A DNA stretch of 64,000 nucleotides, taken from assembly GCA_031553195.1 (NCBI GenBank), contig JAVBLV010000006.1:1-64000 (forward strand), in the 5' to 3' direction. Source of the stretch: JAVBLV01 sp031553195. GTDB taxonomy: Bacteria; Bacteroidota; Bacteroidia; Bacteroidales; P3. The notes below the pieces were generated by a model. It saw only the letters and a program-made list of their open reading frames with translations, made no database searches and was not told where the DNA came from. Position numbers and translations under genes: made by a program. Positions 27,201-35,567 of this stretch are shown one piece after another. Every line of letters begins with the position of its first letter. Position 1 is the first letter of the stretch.

Positions 27201-27483
27201 CACTCAATCATTTTTAGAAATTGTTTCGGAAGCATTTACCAACTGGATTCCCAGACTATCTAACGTCGGATTCCAAGCCGTGTGGGCAGGATATTATGTG
27301 GAACCCCGTTATATTGTAGACCCTGAACACGGATTGTTTATCGGTCTGCGCGGACACGGTTTTATGCTGAGTCAGTATATGGCTAAATTATATGTAGACG
27401 CCATTCAAGGAAAACAAACGCCCGATTATTTCCATAAATTGAAATTGGATGGAGATGGAATTATGGAAATGGCATTTAAATAA
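24259..27483 (+). CDS. Fused iron-sulfur flavoprotein dehydrogenase (SoxA/HcnB-like plus DAO)
   Basis: A 1074-residue protein joining what are usually separate subunits of amine, opine or proline dehydrogenases. The domains in order are a [2Fe-2S] domain (CGIGKCGACEM, about 60), a disulphide-reductase-type FAD/NAD unit (GAGPAGLAVREE, about 120), ferredoxin motifs (CNPCQFACKYGA about 465 and CIGCMECVYQCPG about 494), a BFD-like [2Fe-2S] domain (CHCEDVDVQEV and GPCRGKRC, 605-645), and a DAO-type FAD oxidoreductase (AGGGMAGSALLRYF, from about 705). The C-terminal half should oxidise a small amine or hydroxy acid and pass electrons to the N-terminal half. The substrate is not deducible. It stands alone. 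Confidence 0.88.
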   Translation: MYRIESHPILAIPQEDMVTFLFNGVPVKGQRGFTIAAALHQAGFPVHSHSIDKRERSLECGIGKCGACEMLVDGKVRRICITKVDEIKEVKFIPQDYLPEALPVDVKNPVNIHKTTVVIIGAGPAGLAVREELNRYNIPNIVVDNNDQIGGQFLMQTHQFFFFEKEKKFGGMRGFDIAKTLAGESLDGIFLQSVVWDILEGKRIAVKNLQTEEIYYIDADHIVIAGGAVPFMPAFKNDDVPGVYTAAVVQKMMNNELTLLGKNILTVGAGNIGYLTSYQAMQAGATIKAILEAQPNEGGFPVQANRVRRLGIPVLTSHVLLEAIPNKDKTGITGAVIAECKNFAPIPDTEKVIEGIDLINVCTGLIPDNQLFIKGNEIFGRNCHGVGDSVRIGEGTSAVLRGKQCAYEILQALNKRFPYDDYLRISKEYIDSQQHPFRVIEKPFHPNKERMSAKPFVQIDCLYGFACNPCQFACKYGAITKSSTSTVPHIDYDKCIGCMECVYQCPGLAIFGYNISKNQLFLPIEYPAQEGAEVFLINNNGQKLGTGIIEKILTKPNKTNIARVNAKDIEGEALLEARGFILKEKYPEPLPFKEKNKEQEDKIYVCHCEDVDVQEVLCAIGDRKFISVDEIKHITRLGMGPCRGKRCISRIKQIIRSYGIEVMGEATPRGPLSNQIELGQLYPKSVHENLIVNAPIKKEKTKVLIAGGGMAGSALLRYFAEAGYNPVMVNCDYGSSWRNIAGGRPAFSNPDLADLALHNLEIFKELHAQTNIDYHPTQYVNFAHDEATYKELDASRAWSDAYMVDKKDFRKEISEHFNPNLNTYSAALITNNCWQASPGKTIDALRNIGIKNGGTVLESTQVIDVEKAGAQYRVMLCNSNREYIEYEAEIFVNALGASAEKFAQKVGLETQLFPVRHQAFITRRLPLLGKNGNPINMLIDRQKSKGFSAVYGQQLAHTGQIIGCASPLIDALETDKNLKINTQSFLEIVSEAFTNWIPRLSNVGFQAVWAGYYVEPRYIVDPEHGLFIGLRGHGFMLSQYMAKLYVDAIQGKQTPDYFHKLKLDGDGIMEMAFK

Positions 27484-27494
27484 TTCGAACACTG

Positions 27495-27544
27495 ATTATA
27501 TTTTCCTCTCGATATGCTCTTCTCGGTTGGGAGGAAAATATAAT
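27495..27544 (+). terminator. Terminator after the fused dehydrogenase
   Basis: ATTATATTTTCCTC (27495-27508) is fully complementary to GAGGAAAATATAAT (27531-27544), a 14-base stem with a 22-base loop. There is no long T-run afterwards. Confidence 0.65.
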
Positions 27545-27637
27545 TCATCAGGTCATTTTTATATATGCATTTATCAGATAAATTCTAAAAAATAGTCTGA
27601 CAAAACTAAGTTTTTTATTTACAATTCCGTTTTTTAG

Positions 27638-27645
27638 TACTTTTG
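27638..27645 (+). promoter_or_regulatory. Candidate -7 box for mreC-mreD-hflX
   Basis: TACTTTTG fits the consensus and is followed by the typical CAAA. The -33 position is a T-run without G. Transcription would begin near 27651, so the TTG at 27650 cannot be the start and the ATG at 27668 is preferred. Confidence 0.5.
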
Positions 27646-27667
27646 CAAATTGACTTTGCAAAGCATT

Positions 27668-28498
27668 ATGCAGAACCTATTCCGCTTTTTACGAAGGTAT
27701 TATTTCATTTTTCTTTTCCTTTTCCTGGAAGGAGTATCTATTCTTTTCATGGTCAAGACATCCTATTATCAAAGTTCCGCTATTGTGTTAAGGGGGAACA
27801 AAATAGCCGGAAATATCATGAAATCATATAGTTCTGTTACGGATTATTTTTCCTTAAAGGAAGCCAATCGTCTATTAGCCGAAGAAAACGCAAAACTCCA
27901 TTCGCAAATTGAAAATTCATACATCAAGTACACACAAAATGAATTTATCCATTCCGACACTGTTTACAAATTACAATACAAATATATAGAAGCAGAGGTC
28001 ATTCAAAATTCCGTTAATAAACGGAATAATTATTTAATGTTGAATAAAGGTTCCGATTATGGCATAAAACCGGATATGGCGGTTATTTCTTCAACAGGCA
28101 TTGTAGGAATTGTCGCCGAAGTATCTAAACATTTTAGCATTGTAATGTCTGTCTTGCACAGCGATAGCCGGCACAGCGTAAAATTGAGAAGAACAAACGT
28201 CACAGGGACTTTGCTTTGGGAGGGACGCGATTATAGAAAAGGAACTTTTATTGATGTTCCCACTACGCATAAATTATATAAAAACGATACGGTTGTAACA
28301 AGCGGATTTTCTCAAGATTTTCCGGAAGGAATCCCTGTCGGATACGTGCATAAAATTTCGCATAACAGCGGAAGCGGATTTTATACGGTCGATATTGGTT
28401 TAGCGACTGACTTCAATAAAATATCGCATGTATATGTAATTACCAATTTATTTCGCGAAGAACAAAAATCGCTTCAGGAGAAGGCTACGAATGAATAA
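27668..28498 (+). CDS. mreC: Rod-shape protein MreC
   Basis: A bitopic inner-membrane protein that links MreB filaments to the elongation machinery. The 276 residues have one N-terminal transmembrane helix (FIFLFLFLEGVSILFMV), a coiled coil near 60-95 (LKEANRLLAEENAKLHSQI) and a periplasmic double beta-barrel (NKGSDYGIKPDMAVISSTGI, TSGFSQDFPEGIPVGYV). It overlaps mreD by 8 bases. mreB, which normally precedes it, is not in the window. Confidence 0.94.
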   Translation: MQNLFRFLRRYYFIFLFLFLEGVSILFMVKTSYYQSSAIVLRGNKIAGNIMKSYSSVTDYFSLKEANRLLAEENAKLHSQIENSYIKYTQNEFIHSDTVYKLQYKYIEAEVIQNSVNKRNNYLMLNKGSDYGIKPDMAVISSTGIVGIVAEVSKHFSIVMSVLHSDSRHSVKLRRTNVTGTLLWEGRDYRKGTFIDVPTTHKLYKNDTVVTSGFSQDFPEGIPVGYVHKISHNSGSGFYTVDIGLATDFNKISHVYVITNLFREEQKSLQEKATNE

Positions 28499-29006
28499 GT
28501 TAATTATCCACAATGTATTACGATTTGTATTTTTGATACTTTTCCAAGTATTGGTACTGAATAATATTCTGTTAGGGAATTATGTAACCCCCTATCTTTA
28601 TGTGTTATTTATTATCATGCTTCCGACCAATATCCCCAATTGGTTATTGTTAATCCTTTCTTTTTCGGTAGGATTTTCTATTGACCTTTTTTCGGGCGAA
28701 TTGGGATTTCATGCTTTTGCTTCAACATTAATGGGATTTTCCAGGGTTTTTGTTTTAAAACTTGTTTTTCCCCAATCTGAAATAGAGAATCCCATAACGC
28801 CTAGCATACAAACGTTAAAGTATAAAACTTTTTTCAGCTATGTTGGGATTATGGTTTTTATCCATCATTTTTCATATTTTTTAGTAGAGATATTCCGGTT
28901 CAGCGAATTTTTTCAAATACTAATCAGAACCTTCTTAAGTTCTATTTTAACCGTTTTATTGATTGCCATTTACCAATTTCTGTTTATTCCCAGAAAAAAA
29001 TCATGA
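28491..29006 (+). CDS. mreD: Rod-shape protein MreD
   Basis: A 171-residue polytopic membrane protein with about five helices (FVFLILFQVLVLNNILLG, WLLLILSFSVGFSIDLFSGE). The family motif of an acidic pair in SIDLFSGELGFHAF is present. It works with MreC in the elongasome. Start and stop overlap both neighbours (8 bases with mreC, 4 with hflX), which indicates translational coupling. PBP2 and RodA, usual next genes in this phylum, are replaced by hflX. Confidence 0.92.
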   Translation: MNKLIIHNVLRFVFLILFQVLVLNNILLGNYVTPYLYVLFIIMLPTNIPNWLLLILSFSVGFSIDLFSGELGFHAFASTLMGFSRVFVLKLVFPQSEIENPITPSIQTLKYKTFFSYVGIMVFIHHFSYFLVEIFRFSEFFQILIRTFLSSILTVLLIAIYQFLFIPRKKS

Positions 29007-30187
29007 TTGAAACAAGAATAATTCCCGACAAAACTGTGCTTGTAGGCGTTGCAACGCCTCAAACATCTTATGAAAAAGTTGAAGAATATTTAGACGAGTT
29101 GGCTTTTTTGGTAGAAACGGCAGGCGGAGTATCCGTTAAAAAATTCATACAACGTTTAGAACATCCCGATTCAAGGACCTATGTAGGCAAAGGGAAATTG
29201 GAAGAAATCAGAGAATATGTGAAGGCCGGCGAAATAGACGCGATTGTTTTTGACGATGAACTCTCCCCTTCTCAAATTCGTAATATTGAAAGGGAAATGG
29301 GTTGTAGTATTTTAGACAGAACAAGCCTTATTTTAGATATATTCGCCCAACGGGCTCAAACAGCCAATGCAAAAACTCAGGTAGAGTTGGCTCAATACCA
29401 ATACTTACTTCCCCGGTTAACCCGTATGTGGACGCATCTGGAACGCCAAAGAGGAGGATTGGGGATGAGAGGACCGGGCGAAACTCAACTAGAAACCGAC
29501 AGGCGGATTATTCTAGACAAAATTTCGCTCCTGAAAAATAAACTTAAGGAAATTGATAAGCAAAAAACGACTCAACGAAAAAACAGAGAGAGCCTTGTAA
29601 GGGTTTCCCTCGTCGGCTACACAAATGTCGGAAAATCTACTTTGATGAATTTGCTGAGCAAATCCGAAACGCTCGCCGAAAATAAATTGTTTGCGACATT
29701 AGACACCACGGTAAGAAAAGTTATTATCGGAAACCTGCCCTTTTTATTATCCGATACGGTCGGATTTATCCGGAAGTTGCCCCACCATTTGGTTGATTCT
29801 TTTAAATCAACCTTGGACGAAGTCCGGGAATCTGATATTCTTATTCATGTTGTAGATATTTCCCATCCCGATTTCGAAGAACAGATCAACATTGTTACTC
29901 AAACGCTTCAGGATTTGGGAGCGTTAGGAAAACCCACCATTTTATTATTCAACAAAATAGACGCTTATCGATTTATTGAAAAAGAACCCGACGATTTAAC
30001 CCCTTCTTCTAAAGAGAACATTTCGTTAGAACAACTCAAAAACTTGTGGATTGCTAAAAACGATCAAAAAAATCTTTTCATTTCCGCCAAAAATAAACAA
30101 AATATAGAAGAATTAAAAGACACTTTATACCAAGAAGTCAAAAGAATACATGCGATTCGTTATCCGTACAATAACTTTTTGTATTAA
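29003..30187 (+). CDS. hflX: Ribosome-splitting GTPase HflX
   Basis: A cytoplasmic GTPase that rescues stalled ribosomes, especially after heat or antibiotic stress. The 394 residues have the N-terminal HflX domain (KKFIQRLEHPDSRTYVGKGK, DDELSPSQIRNIE), the linker glycine motif GPGETQLETDRR, and the G domain with G1 VGYTNVGKSTL, G3 DTVGFI and G4 FNKID. The C-terminal helix is short. It overlaps mreD by 4 bases. The fusion of this gene to mreCD is unusual. Confidence 0.95.
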   Translation: MIETRIIPDKTVLVGVATPQTSYEKVEEYLDELAFLVETAGGVSVKKFIQRLEHPDSRTYVGKGKLEEIREYVKAGEIDAIVFDDELSPSQIRNIEREMGCSILDRTSLILDIFAQRAQTANAKTQVELAQYQYLLPRLTRMWTHLERQRGGLGMRGPGETQLETDRRIILDKISLLKNKLKEIDKQKTTQRKNRESLVRVSLVGYTNVGKSTLMNLLSKSETLAENKLFATLDTTVRKVIIGNLPFLLSDTVGFIRKLPHHLVDSFKSTLDEVRESDILIHVVDISHPDFEEQINIVTQTLQDLGALGKPTILLFNKIDAYRFIEKEPDDLTPSSKENISLEQLKNLWIAKNDQKNLFISAKNKQNIEELKDTLYQEVKRIHAIRYPYNNFLY

Positions 30188-30304
30188 TGATGCCCTCTTA
30201 CATCTAAAATTCCCCCCCATATTATCTTATTTTTGAAAGAGAGGCGAGTTGTCCTTTCTTTTTTGTCTCCAACGGGGGACGGTTTTTGCCTATGAAAGAA
30301 TTGG

Positions 30305-30404
30305 GGATCAGTGGAGAATTCCGGTGGAGAATCAAAATATTGGATCCGTGTAAAAAATAGGCGAAGATATTTTCTTTCTATTCTTTATTGGAGCCTCAAA
30401 AAAA
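30305..30404 (-). repeat. Dispersed 100-bp repeat, copy 2
   Basis: The reverse complement of 186-283 (see copy 1), with about ten changes. It lies within a 525-base stretch after hflX that has no gene. The following 30420-30545 is GC-richer and ends in GGGTGCATGTCAAATTGCAT. On the other strand this reads much like the GAAATGCACCC unit at 121-143. Confidence 0.75.
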
Positions 30405-30712
30405 GAATCAAAAACGGCTTGAGGATTTAAACGCGCTCCGCCTATCGGCTCCGCTTGAACGGAAAATCCTCGCAAAGGTATGCTACGCATGGCATTTGAC
30501 GCGCTAACGCAGTTTGAATAAAGCAAAGCCAATGGGTGCATGTCAAATTGCATTTTTTGAATAAACCTGCATTATTCATCTCAGAACAAAAATAACACAT
30601 TAACTTATTGATAAATAACCGTTTTATACTAAAATACAGACGCCCGCTTTTGGGTTATTGTAAAATCTTTAAATTGCACTATACTCAATAATTTACATAA
30701 ATGACATGAATA

Positions 30713-30958
30713 ATGTGGGTTAAACTTTATAAAAAAGTATTGCATCAAGAGAAAAATGACAAGAACAAGATTTACAGTCTGCACAAGCCTTACACGGATT
30801 GCATAGCCAAAGGAAAATCTCACAAACAATATGAATTTGGAAACAAAGTTGGGTTTTTATTGACATCGAAAACATTAATCATAACCGCCGTCCGAACTTT
30901 TCTGGACAATCCACACGACGGACGGACGATAGAACCATTGGTAAAACAGCTTCATTAG
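30713..30958 (+). pseudogene. Fragment of an IS5-type transposase
   Basis: The 81-residue open frame contains a segment typical of the catalytic core of IS5-group DDE transposases: YSLHKPYTDCIAKGKSHK, then YEFGNKVGFLL and NPHDGRTIEPL. Both the N-terminal part and the end of the domain are missing, and no inverted ends could be assigned. It is a dead remnant in the decayed 30188-31560 region. Confidence 0.8.
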
Positions 30959-30960
30959 GT

Positions 30961-31544
30961 CAATGAACGATTTTTACCTCAACTCCCGGATAAAAAACAG
31001 TTTTTGGAATACCGGAAGAAGATCCTGTTCTTTTATATGTCGGGCAGATAAGCAATGAAAGGGGCATGTTGGAATTACCTGTTCTTTACAAACGAGTGAA
31101 ACAAGCTGTTCCACAAACTAAAATGGTAATTGTTGGAAAAGGTACTGCCAAAAAACAACTCAAGAAAGAGCTGCCCGAAGTCATTTTTATCGACTGGTTC
31201 AGTCAGGATACATTGCCGGCAACGTATTCGTCTGCCGATATACTGATACTAGCGTCCGGTTTTGATACGTTCTGTAATGTAGTGCTTGAGGCCTTGAGTT
31301 GTAGATTGCCTGTAATTGCCTGCACAATACTAAAGGCCCTAAAGATATCATCCGCAATGGGGAAGATGAATTTTTGGTCGGAACGCTTTCCGAAATGCAA
31401 GAACAAATTATTGATCGTCTGCAAAGCAATGAAAAAGAAAATTTTAGAAAATCTGCCGTTGAGAGGGCAAAAAACTACAACCCCGAAACCATTATTGATG
31501 GATTAATGAGATCGATAAGGATGAGTATCAATGATGACTCATGA
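30961..31544 (+). pseudogene. Broken GT4-family glycosyltransferase
   Basis: The frame of ATG 31066 encodes the second Rossmann half of a GT-B glycosyltransferase: VLLYVGQISNERGMLELPVL, KMVIVGKGTAKKQLKKELPE, then SADILILASGFDTFCNVVLE and LPVIA. Two extra bases near 31324 break the frame. In the shifted frame the protein continues as NTKGPKDIIRNGEDEFLVG and runs to a TGA at 31544. An in-frame TAA at 30991 and the lack of an N-terminal half confirm decay. It directly follows the transposase fragment. Confidence 0.85.
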
Positions 31545-31569
31545 ATGACAAAATTTTATAAAACCACGT

Positions 31570-33165
31570 TTACCATAAGCCTTCATACTTTGTCCATAAA
31601 AAATCGCCCAAATTCCAAGCTGCGTTTACGGCTTTGTTACCGCAATCGTTAGTATATCTGGTAAGAAAATCGATTGTCTTTTTAGGTTTTTGAGGGTCAT
31701 ACAATTTCAACGCCTCGTTTTCTATACCTCTTTGGTTGGCAAACCATTCTGTTTGTAAAGGTTTCCATACAGAGTCTACATCTTTGCGCTCGTCGCCCCA
31801 ACGTCTGCTGGCCAATAACCCTACGCGATTAAACGCCCACCATGCCGCTTCTTTGCTGAATCCCGTCTTACGCCCGTCGGTTTTATAAGTGGAGGGCAGA
31901 TCGGTAACGCTGCAATAAATCGGAACATATATGGATGAAGCAATATTATCCAACGCAAACCAGCAAAGTCCTCCGATTTCATCCGGCAACCATTCCCTAC
32001 ATTGGATTATAGAGCCATACATAGTAAAACGGACTGCAATTGCCCGTTCTCCAAACTGGTTCCAGCCTCCGTTTATTTTGTGCATTTTCATTTCATCCAC
32101 TCCCATAAAAGGATTGGCTAGGGGCGAGATAACGGTTTTGCCGCTATCATTGGTTACGGTAATGTTTTTCCGCATATCATAAGGCGTGCCTTCGTAATAA
32201 TCTTGGAAAACGGTTGCCATATCTTGCAAGCTTACCGGTTTATCGGGTTTTACCGAGAAAGGATAATTTTCGGAATTAGGATCTAATTTCAATGACGGAG
32301 CCAATAAATCAAATACCCGCCATTCCCGCCGGCGACAAGCCATGTGCACCCGAGTGTCGGGCGCATAGGCATAACAAAACTCAAAAGGTCCGGAAGCCGG
32401 ATTCCACCATCCGCTTTCAATTGCCGTACTGAATATGTTTTTGGAATACATGAAATAGTCCTTATTCGTAGTATCAATCTGCCTGATGGTACTTGCATTG
32501 GCATTTACTGCAATATGATCGTCGGGAACGCGTTGCGCGGCCCACACGGCTCCTTTCTTCCCTTTTCCAGATCCTACAATTTCCAGATGCCAGACTTCCT
32601 TTTTATCTGCAATAGTTAAACATTCACCCGCGTCAATCCAACCATATTTTTCTAAAAGATCGCCGGCAGTGCGGATTGCTTCGCGCGCCGTAACGCAGCG
32701 TTCCAGCATCAATTGGCATAATCGTTGGCAATCAATTAAACCCGAATCGGATTGCAATTCTTTTCGTCCGCCAAAAGTAGATTCTCCTATTGCCAGTTGT
32801 TTTTCATTCAAACAAGGATAAGCCGAATTGATAAAAGCATACGTATGAGCTATTTGCGGTATTTCGCCTATGGGCGTATTGAGATAACTTCTCATTTTTG
32901 TAGTATCGCAGGGCGTACGTTTATACAGGGTAACCGTTGCTCCCGGTTTATGATTCTTAGCCGGCTCTATCAGTACGTTCGAACGGGTACGGTGGCTATC
33001 GTCGGTATGCGAAGTCCGCACAGATCCATCGTCCGAAGCTTTTTTACCTACTGTAATAGTAGTACATTCAAAGCGGTATTCATCCGAGGTATTTTCCTGT
33101 CCTTTTGCCAAGTTACAAATACTTAAGCAAAAAAGAGAAATGAATAGTATTTTTTTCAAATCCAT
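31570..33165 (-). CDS. C69-family dipeptidase
   Basis: An exported peptidase of the PepD family, an Ntn-type hydrolase that becomes active when its N-terminal peptide is removed to expose a cysteine. The 531-residue precursor has a signal peptide (about 22 residues, to AKGQ). It is followed by YRFECTTITVGKKASDDGSV, in which Cys34 is the likely nucleophile. Family landmarks TYAFINSAYPCLNEKQLAIGE, ESTFGGR and WIDAGECLTIADKKEVWHLE are present. It probably works in the periplasm. It is transcribed alone on the minus strand. Confidence 0.9.
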   Translation of the reverse strand: MDLKKILFISLFCLSICNLAKGQENTSDEYRFECTTITVGKKASDDGSVRTSHTDDSHRTRSNVLIEPAKNHKPGATVTLYKRTPCDTTKMRSYLNTPIGEIPQIAHTYAFINSAYPCLNEKQLAIGESTFGGRKELQSDSGLIDCQRLCQLMLERCVTAREAIRTAGDLLEKYGWIDAGECLTIADKKEVWHLEIVGSGKGKKGAVWAAQRVPDDHIAVNANASTIRQIDTTNKDYFMYSKNIFSTAIESGWWNPASGPFEFCYAYAPDTRVHMACRRREWRVFDLLAPSLKLDPNSENYPFSVKPDKPVSLQDMATVFQDYYEGTPYDMRKNITVTNDSGKTVISPLANPFMGVDEMKMHKINGGWNQFGERAIAVRFTMYGSIIQCREWLPDEIGGLCWFALDNIASSIYVPIYCSVTDLPSTYKTDGRKTGFSKEAAWWAFNRVGLLASRRWGDERKDVDSVWKPLQTEWFANQRGIENEALKLYDPQKPKKTIDFLTRYTNDCGNKAVNAAWNLGDFLWTKYEGLW

Positions 33166-33294
33166 ATTATCAATTACTATGATTAATATTTTAATATCCG
33201 TTGTAAAGCATTCAATGTTAAAGAAATATTAAATAGCGCGCCTAGCCATACAAATCTCTTGTTTCTTTTATCTTGAAAACTTAACAAACCTGTA

Positions 33295-33453
33295 AGGTTG
33301 TTTAAAAAATTTTCCATGAAGTATTTTGAGTCTAAAAATGCGCTTTTTTGTCGGAATTTTTACCAAATAGTTCTACTATTCTTGAAAAATCCTGTCTGCA
33401 AACTCGCTGTTTTTATCTCTCAAAATCTTTTCCACAAAAATTTAAACGACCTC
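33295..33453. mobile_element. Palindromic element, copy B
   Basis: About 159 bp in the 455-base gap between rpmH and the dipeptidase gene. It begins AGGTTGTTTAAAAAATTTT and ends AAATTTAAACGACCTC. It is in the opposite orientation to copy A and nearly identical to copy D at 41541-41700. An open frame on the plus strand (33298-33510) is just the element read through. The gap holds nothing else. Confidence 0.85.
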
Positions 33454-33620
33454 TTAAACTCTATCAAAATCTTATCGCAAAACTATTTTGGATATGATCG
33501 TAAAAGGTAGTCCTTAAAAATAAAAAATTCCGAATCCCTTTCCTTGACGCATCAATACCTATTGACAGATCAAAGTTTAAAGGAATTCGAAATAATTTAA
33601 ATCTTAAAATAGGGTATTGA

Positions 33621-33767
33621 TTACCTTTCGTCGGATACGGTTAATTTTTTTCTGCCTTTTTTTCTACGGGCAGCTAAAACTCTTCTTCCATTGGCAGAGG
33701 ACATGCGTTCTCTGAATCCGTGTTTGTTTACCCTTTTTCTACGTGATGGTTGATATGTTCTTTTCAT
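33621..33767 (-). CDS. rpmH: Ribosomal protein bL34
   Basis: Forty-eight residues starting MKRTYQPSRRKRVNKHGFRE and containing RMSSANGRRVLAARRKKGRK, the unmistakable L34 pattern. The start is the ATG at 33767 and the stop the TAA at 33621. It stands alone between porT and the dipeptidase gene, not near dnaA. Confidence 0.97.
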   Translation of the reverse strand: MKRTYQPSRRKRVNKHGFRERMSSANGRRVLAARRKKGRKKLTVSDER

Positions 33768-33969
33768 CGGTTAAAATGTTTTTTTGTCTTTAAGTTCTAA
33801 GGCCATTTAGAATTTGGATTCCCATAATTATCTGATCCAATGGCAAAGGTCTGTTTAAAACCCTAAATCATTTCAGGTTTGCAAAGATACTAAAAAAAGC
33901 GATAGATTCAAATATTTTGAGATATCATCCAAATAAAAAACAAAAAATAGGGTAGACTTTGTTCGAGAA

Positions 33970-34692
33970 TTATTCAAACGTGAGAGTAAAGAAAAACATC
34001 CGCGATTTCATTTTCTCGATAGAATCAGTATAAATATCGCCTCTATTATCTACCAGATTATTTATCCCCAACGACATTTTTAACTCTATAGCAAATTTGA
34101 AGTATCTAAAATAAAAGTCAAATCCTGCCCCTACGATATATTGAAGGTCATTAGGATTTATTTGCATTACTTTCTCCTGATCGTCTATATTGGTAATTTT
34201 CCGCAACGAGGCTAAATTAAAAGAATAATGCATCCCCGTTAGCAAATATGGTCTAAAGTTGATCCAACGTTTGGAGCGGATCTTTAGTTCCAACGGAAGG
34301 TCTCCAAAGACGGATTCCACCGTTTTCAGCTGGGTTTTTGTGAGGCTCTTGGGATCATTTGATTTGAAGTAATACTCCACATTCCTGTCATTTAAACACA
34401 AACCCGGAGAAAGGCGTAAATTCACATATTCGCCTAACCTTAAATCGGCCAGAACGCCGACCAAGAGACCGGGAACATAATAAGAACCAATGCCGTATAG
34501 CGTATCGGAATAAGGAGAATTTTCCTTTTCGGTAATATTGAGAACGGCTTGACTATATCCGATACGAATGCCGTAATGAACAATTTTTTTGTCAAAATTC
34601 AGCCGGTTAGGAATCTGAGCAAAAGTTTTCAAACACGCGCAAAACAAAAAAGCCGACAAAAATGCTGATAATATGAAAAAACGTTTTTCCAA
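33970..34692 (-). CDS. porT: PorT-like type IX secretion protein
   Basis: An outer-membrane protein needed for T9SS in Porphyromonas. The 240 residues start with a signal peptide ending near FAQ, followed by an eight-stranded barrel pattern (IRIGYSQAVLNI, VNLRLSPGLCLNDRNVEYYF, LPLELKIRSKRWINFRPYLL, GLDFYF-like strand near 205, FFFTLTFE at the end). The motif around the strand pair RLSPGL and LPLELK is characteristic of PorT. It follows ubiE by 41 bases in the same direction. The T9SS cargo proteases at 48449 and 50304 support an active pathway. Confidence 0.85.
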   Translation of the reverse strand: MEKRFFILSAFLSAFLFCACLKTFAQIPNRLNFDKKIVHYGIRIGYSQAVLNITEKENSPYSDTLYGIGSYYVPGLLVGVLADLRLGEYVNLRLSPGLCLNDRNVEYYFKSNDPKSLTKTQLKTVESVFGDLPLELKIRSKRWINFRPYLLTGMHYSFNLASLRKITNIDDQEKVMQINPNDLQYIVGAGFDFYFRYFKFAIELKMSLGINNLVDNRGDIYTDSIEKMKSRMFFFTLTFE

Positions 34693-34732
34693 ATAAGAAG
34701 GTTTGAATTTACATAACGGTTTTATAGCTGCT

Positions 34733-35455
34733 TTATTTTATTCCTGCATAAATTGTAACGATTCCAAAAGTATACGGTTGAGCGCAAACTTCTTTAAATC
34801 CCACAGAAGAAAGAAGTCTCTGAAATTCTTTCTTTCCGGGGAATGCTTTAACGGAATCCGGCAAATAGGAATAGGCTGTTTTGTCTTTAGAAACTGATTT
34901 GCCTATAAATGGCAAAATTTTTTGAGAATAGAATGCATAGATCTGTTTAAAGGGTGATTTTTCAGGCGTTGAAAATTCCAAAATAATTACTTTTGCCGAA
35001 GGTTTAAGCGTCCTGTACATCTCGGATAAACCTTTTTCGAGTCGTTCAAAATTTCTCACCCCAAAGGCGACCGTACAAGCGTCGAATATATTATCTTGAA
35101 AAGGCAAATCAGCGACGTCGGCTTGCTGAAATGATATGATTTTATCTAATTTCTTTTTCTTTGTTTTTTGCGCCCCGATCTGAAGCATTTTTTCGGAAAT
35201 ATCGATTCCGACAATCCTGCCTGTTCTTCGTTTTGCGATGGAAATGGCCATATCGCCCGTACCTGTCGAGACGTCGAGAACTTTTAAATCATTAATATTA
35301 GGAAGTCGTTTTACAACTTCTCTTCTCCAATATTTATCAATAGAAAAAGATAATAAATGATTCAGAAAATCGTACGATGGAGCAATGGCATCGAACATAT
35401 TTTGCATGTTCTCTTTTTTCTTGAGCGAAGATACGGATGAGGCTTGTTGAGGCAT
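34733..35455 (-). CDS. ubiE: Demethylmenaquinone methyltransferase
   Basis: The last enzyme of menaquinone synthesis (MenG/UbiE), using S-adenosylmethionine at the membrane face. The 240 residues carry MFDAIAPSYDFLNHLLSFSI near the start, the SAM site LDVSTGTGDMAISIAKR, and the family segments NIFDACTVAFGVRNFE and EFSTPEKSPFKQIYAFY. An anaerobe would use it to support fumarate respiration. It is followed by porT. Confidence 0.95.
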   Translation of the reverse strand: MPQQASSVSSLKKKENMQNMFDAIAPSYDFLNHLLSFSIDKYWRREVVKRLPNINDLKVLDVSTGTGDMAISIAKRRTGRIVGIDISEKMLQIGAQKTKKKKLDKIISFQQADVADLPFQDNIFDACTVAFGVRNFERLEKGLSEMYRTLKPSAKVIILEFSTPEKSPFKQIYAFYSQKILPFIGKSVSKDKTAYSYLPDSVKAFPGKKEFQRLLSSVGFKEVCAQPYTFGIVTIYAGIK

Positions 35456-35567
35456 TTTGATGTTGATCGTTGAATAATTGAGAAAAGCATTGGACTCTCT
35501 ATTTATAATTTCAGAATCCCAAATAGAAACTGTCTGGTATGATAAAATTTATGACTATCCTCAATAA

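Noticed and set aside
33298..33510. 70-residue open frame starting MFKKFSMKYFESKNAL
   Set aside because: It is the read-through of palindromic copy B; the same peptide arises from other copies in gene gaps, and the frame is disrupted in some of them.
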